Shown: positions 60,165 to 64,000 of the stretch, piece after piece
Numbering within the stretch: position 1 is the stretch's first letter
How the letters are laid out: each line of letters begins with the position of its first letter
Assembly: GCA_020631735.1 (NCBI GenBank)
Contig: CM036223.1
Coordinates: 55,232,456-55,296,455 of the forward strand
Length of the DNA: 64,000 nt
DNA from: Saccharum officinarum
Taxonomy: Eukaryota; Streptophyta; Magnoliopsida; Poales; Poaceae
Direction of reading: 5' to 3'
Notes under the pieces: model-generated
Databases searched by the model: none
Told to the model about the DNA's origin: nothing
What the model saw: the letters and a program-made list of their open reading frames with translations, nothing else
Translations under genes and position numbers: made by a program

Positions 60165-62285
60165 TTTAAAAAAATAATTCATAGCTTTTACATATGAACT
60201 CAAATGAAGACAAATTTTATATCAAAATTATAACTCTAGACGGAATCTACAACTTTATAGTTGAAACGTTTTTTAATTGAAATAGTTTAGGATCCCAAAA
60301 TATTATTGTAAGTTCATAGATTTTAAAATTTAAAATTATTGTTAGCATTTCTTAACGCGATTACCAAGTGAGGAGGTTTTAAGTCCATCACCCGTAACGG
60401 CGCCAGAAATATCTGACTGGCATTTCTAAACATCATCACTCAGGAATGTAGTTCCCTAACATTGACGCCCATACTAGATAGGGATTTACAGTTGCAAGGT
60501 AATGACATTTTATAAATGCCTGGTTGGCATTGCTAAAAGTCACTACTCAGAAATGTATTCCCTCAGCACTGGCGCATATGCATGTTGGGAGTTACAGTCA
60601 CTGGGTAATAGTACTTAGAAACACCAATTATGATAGTCCTAATATGTTTACAGATCAAAATCCGCAAGCATATGAAACTATCACTGTAGCATTTCACCTA
60701 GGAGTATTTTAAGGTATCATTATTTATATTTTTCCAAAGGAGAGCAAGGTATATACATCTAGCATTGGTATAAATATGATTACACACTTGCATGATGGAC
60801 CATAGCTTATGACAGGGATAAAAATGGTATATCATGGATAGTGGACACACATCTAGGCCAACCTCAAGGATAAAAGAAAAATAAAGAATAAAAGAATATT
60901 TTTAAGTGGAGCAGACACGTTCTAATATAGTCGTGCAAAGAACAGTTAATGATCATACAAGTTATATGACTAGAGTTAGACCTAAGTTTAAAATGGACGG
61001 GAAGATCCATGGGCCTGGTCTGCTAGGTCATAGAGACTTTACGAACTCCTACACGAATACCCAAACGTGGGGGATTACAAGGGATGGACATGGCTGTCAC
61101 CACCTGCCGCGCACCCCTCAACCGTGGGGCACCGTCATATTCGAAGGTTCCCGTGTACCCGAGCACCACGTCTGTGTACAAGAAAACTACCCATATCCCT
61201 CCAGGACTCCAACCCTACAGATCGACAAGTAAGAATATGGGCAAACCCAAAGGAACGACGAACCGTCACCTTAACCCTAGTTCTACTCCTACTCATACAA
61301 GTCATATGAACGTTTAAGCACAAACTTGAACATGTTAAGATCATGACATCTAAACCATATACTAGTTCATATATCACGATTATAACATGAAGATAACTAT
61401 ATTCTAGTTCATATGCATTGCTATATGAATAAGATGAAAGCTTGAACTTGGAACAACTCATTATATTCATACCAAGATGTATCTCTTCTTCCAAGGGGAC
61501 AAGCTCTCCTTGCTAGCTTTGTCTTGTTCAAATGACTAAGACTAAAACTATGAAAAGGATACAAGTGAGGTGAAGCTCCAAATGATGTGTGTTGTGGAGG
61601 TAAGCCTAGCCCTTCTTATATAGTGAATGTATGATGATTTGGCGCTGGTATTTTTGGTAACCACTGGGAACCGTCGTAGCATGCCGCCATGCATCTGTCA
61701 CTAAAGAGTGGGGCCAAGCGGAGGCGGTGGGGGTGTGCCCGCCTCGCGTCCGCCTTCGTCTGTTCGGTTCTCTGGTGGGCATGAGCCTCTCCTGTGGTGG
61801 TGTCTCGGCCTAGATGTCTCGTGAAGGTGGGCTTCTCCATTTCTTTCCCTTGCGCATTTCTAGAAATGTGTTTTTTGCTTTGCACTTTCTCCTTTGTTTT
61901 TGTGCATTTTCACTTGTTTCCGGGTATTTATCTGCAAAACATGTTTTCTCGGAATACAAGTGGAACTAGGTTAATAATATATGCATATGCGTCAAATTTT
62001 GTTTATTTCTCCCGTTTTTAGACTATAATTGGCGGTTATAAATGTGCAATAGTGACCGTCAACAATTACCAAACAATCTCGTAGGTTAACATGGTTTATA
62101 TGAAAGAGTTATAGTTCTCAATGCGGTCTACAACTTTGTACTAGTTGAAAAGTTTTTTATTTAAAGTTATTTAGTGCGCCAAATATGTCTTACAAAAAAA
62201 CATAATGCACTCTTTTTTTTAATGACATCTGAATCTTTGTACGTATATTCAAACCTTCTTTGATGACATAACGTCATTGAAAGGA
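60165..62285. other. TE-like filler without genes
   Basis: I see no gene. Two diverged copies of a unit of about 100 bp (60415-60512 and 60522-60618; words 'actcaggaatgta/actcagaaatgta', 'ggcattgctaaa/ggcatttctaaa', 'agttacagt') lie in tandem. 'tctacaactttatagttgaaa' (60246) and 'tctacaactttgtactagttgaaa' (62128) share wording with LTR-type sequence, so the block may be remnants of a gypsy LTR. Confidence 0.4.
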
Positions 62286-62290
62286 CAGCC

Positions 62291-63842
62291 TTATCGTGCA
62301 ACGGGGCCTCCGCCCATTCTTGGCACCTTTCCATGCTCCATCTCAAATGCAGTGCTGATCTGGCTCACGTCAGTCGACTGGCTATTAGCCGCGTACGCGT
62401 CGTAACCGAAGTTGGGGTCGCTGCTGCTGCCGCTATAGAAGTTGCCCCGTGTGCCACCACCTCCGGCAGGGGCGGATCCAGGATTTTGGGTCACTGATGT
62501 CAATATAAAATTATCAACTGATGACAACGACTTATAGTGAATAGTAATACATAAACGAGTGAAATAACAGTCTAGAATTGTTTCTAGAAACAATAATAAA
62601 TATTTACCTCTTAAAGAAGCATTTTCCGATTGCGATTTTCCATCTTTTGAAAGCGATCAATTATAACATCTCTCTGTGAAGTCCCTTCATCACTGGCCGC
62701 TGGTGGTACTTTTCTTTTCAAGAATCGATCCATCAAATTCTTGCTTTCTCTACCTTGCTAGCTGTACAATTAATTAATGGTTAAATTAAATCACCAATCA
62801 ATAAATTAAAAAAAAAAACCCAAACGAATCAGGACACAGGGAAAACCTTACCTGAGTACCTGACGCACAGACGGAGTGATGCAGGATTGCAGGCTAGCAG
62901 CCGATGGGGAATGGGGGATGACTAATGCTGCTGCCCGCAGCCCGCCGCCGGCCGCTCTGGAACAAGGCGATGTCGCGTGCGGCTTCGTCTCGGCGAGTTG
63001 CGGAGTCGGCGTCGTTTGTGTCGTTTCAGCTTTGCTGCAACCCTTCGTGGAGAAGGAAACGGAGGCCACGAGGCTGGACGACGGAGGATTCTTTGATGTG
63101 GGCTGAGGCACTGATGTCATTGGAGATTTTGGGCTGCTGTCATCTGATCCAATACAGAGGAGTATACCTGGGCCGGGCCAAATGCCACTGCTGTCACCTG
63201 ACATCAGTGCCAGTATACTGGATCCGCCCCTGACCTCCGGTGCGGCGCCTCTCCTCAAGCTCAAGGCATTCCTGCAACTGCGCCACCACGACGGTCATTG
63301 TAGGCCGTTGCGCCGACGCCTGCATGGTGCACTTGAGCGCGATGTCCGCGGCCTTCCACACGCTGTTGACATCGTACTCGCCGTGCATTCGTGCGTCGAC
63401 GACGTCCTCAACGTTGCCCCGTGCCAGGCGCCGCCGCACCCATTGGATAATGCTGGTGGGTTCTAGGTCAGATAGGATGGCCCGCCTCCCTGTGACCAGC
63501 TCTAGCACAACAACACCGAAGCTATAAACATCGCTCTTGGTTGTTGGCTGCATAGTTGCTTGATACCTAAGAATAGAAGTTTAGGTTGCATAGTTGCTCC
63601 AACAATGAAAACTTTGAGAGATTGGATAGCAGGTACCGGATTCACATACTCTGGATCGACGTATCCAGGTGTACCGACGAGAGTATTCGTGGCTATCTGA
63701 GCTTCGTTGCCAAGATTGAAAGCCTTGGAGAAGCCAAAATCAGCAATCTTAGCCTCCAATTTCGCGTTCAATAGAATGTTAGTTGCCTTCACATCCCTAT
63801 GAATGAGAGGTGGGTTGCAACCCTTATGCAGATACTCCAACC
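62291..63842 (-). CDS. Receptor-like Ser/Thr kinase (malectin/LRR type), 3' part, interrupted by a hAT element
   Basis: Exons on minus: 63842-63650 (acceptor TTGCAG|, donor GA|GTATGT), an 83-bp intron, then 63566-63233 continued at 62458-62291. The first exon has GLEYLHKGC, the catalytic loop HRDVKATNILLN and the activation start ADFGFSKAF, VGTPGYVDPE. The second has YQATMQPTTKSDVYSFG, VLELVTGR and the closing helix AQRPTMTVVVAQLQECLELE. The residual tail STAFEMEHGKVPRMGGGPVAR is typical of grass kinases of the senescence-induced/MEE39-like LRR-I group (plasma membrane, malectin-like ectodomain). The N-terminal ectodomain lies beyond the window end. The hAT element separates the kinase domain from its last 55-60 residues. 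Translation into the element soon meets a stop, so the product would keep the kinase domain and lose the native tail. Confidence 0.82.
62467..63232. mobile_element. Non-autonomous hAT element in the kinase exon
   Basis: The 766-bp element has TIRs CAGGGGCGGATCCAG and its complement at the other end, extended by 'cactgatgtca' in both arms. The 8-bp TSD is ACCTCCGG (62459-62466 and 63233-63240). Insertion plus TSD adds 774 bp, a multiple of three. No transposase is encoded. Confidence 0.92.
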
Positions 63843-64000
63843 CTGCAAGTACATTAGTGTTCACTCTTCCAGCAAAACCAAAACTCCAATATCATTAGCT
63901 TACAAAGTAATAGTTCAAGGACCTTGATAACTCCAATGCCCCATAACTTTGATGTGGATGTAGTTATATATGCTATTCTGATGTGGACCTTGGTACTGTT
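63843..64000 (-). other. Intron of the receptor kinase, running off the window
   Basis: This is AT-rich sequence upstream of the acceptor TTGCAG| at 63843. The next 5' exon is outside the window. Confidence 0.6.

Noticed and set aside
1..64000. CRISPR arrays, bacterial operons, riboswitches or prophage
   Set aside because: The spliced plant genes and plant transposons show that this is plant nuclear DNA. No regularly spaced repeats of CRISPR type were seen.
1..64000. tRNA or rRNA genes
   Set aside because: I found no complete cloverleaf-like gene. B-box-like words belong to SINEs. A covariance search would be needed to exclude a missed tRNA.

Overview
This window is nuclear DNA of a grass, most probably from the Andropogoneae (sorghum, sugarcane, Miscanthus, maize group). 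The evidence is a GC-rich, two-exon phenylalanine ammonia-lyase gene of grass type, Tat-lineage Ty3/gypsy and probable SIRE-type copia LTRs, non-LTR retroelements with intact RT motifs, Au-type SINEs, Stowaway-like MITEs and a placeholder gap of exactly 100 N. Host genes are few. Most of the sequence is nested transposable elements, several of which I could delimit to the base from target-site duplications (TSDs).

Layout. 1-1548: unrecognised sequence and a dead hAT transposase fragment. 1549-7857: a long copia-type LTR split by another insertion. 8681-20084: a complete but defective Tat-lineage Ty3/gypsy element with TSD CATAC, both LTRs, a PBS, decayed gag-protease-RT, no integrase, and a spliced gene on the opposite strand with its own TATA box. 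20090-24392: low-copy-looking DNA with a 0.3-kb segment present twice upstream of PAL. 24393-27751: PAL/PTAL, the best-supported gene. 28725-29583: two MITEs. 29773-37745: one LINE cut up by three solo LTRs (TSDs AGTGG, ACAGA, ATGGT) and a CACTA-like fragment. 38400-40400: a MITE, unassigned DNA and a short GC-rich repeat. 40728-49850 (minus): a multi-exon gene resembling the C-terminal half of MOM1-like silencing proteins, with a long 5' intron carrying a SINE, MITEs and a strong hairpin. 49962-50751: two MITEs and the assembly gap. 50776-56292: a third copy of the copia-type LTR (TSD AATGT), split by an inverted-repeat insertion and a SINE, sitting inside a second LINE (to about 59945). 59946-62290: a SINE and TE-like filler. 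62291-63842 (minus): the 3' end of a malectin/LRR-type receptor kinase whose C-terminal exon is interrupted by a 766-bp hAT element (TSD ACCTCCGG).

How the parts relate. The three host loci are unrelated: phenylpropanoid entry, chromatin silencing and receptor kinase signalling. The LTR relics are mostly solo LTRs, which implies active recombinational removal. Exon-intron models were built by eye from GT-AG signals and reading frame, with no transcript data. Family names rest on recognised motifs, not on searches.
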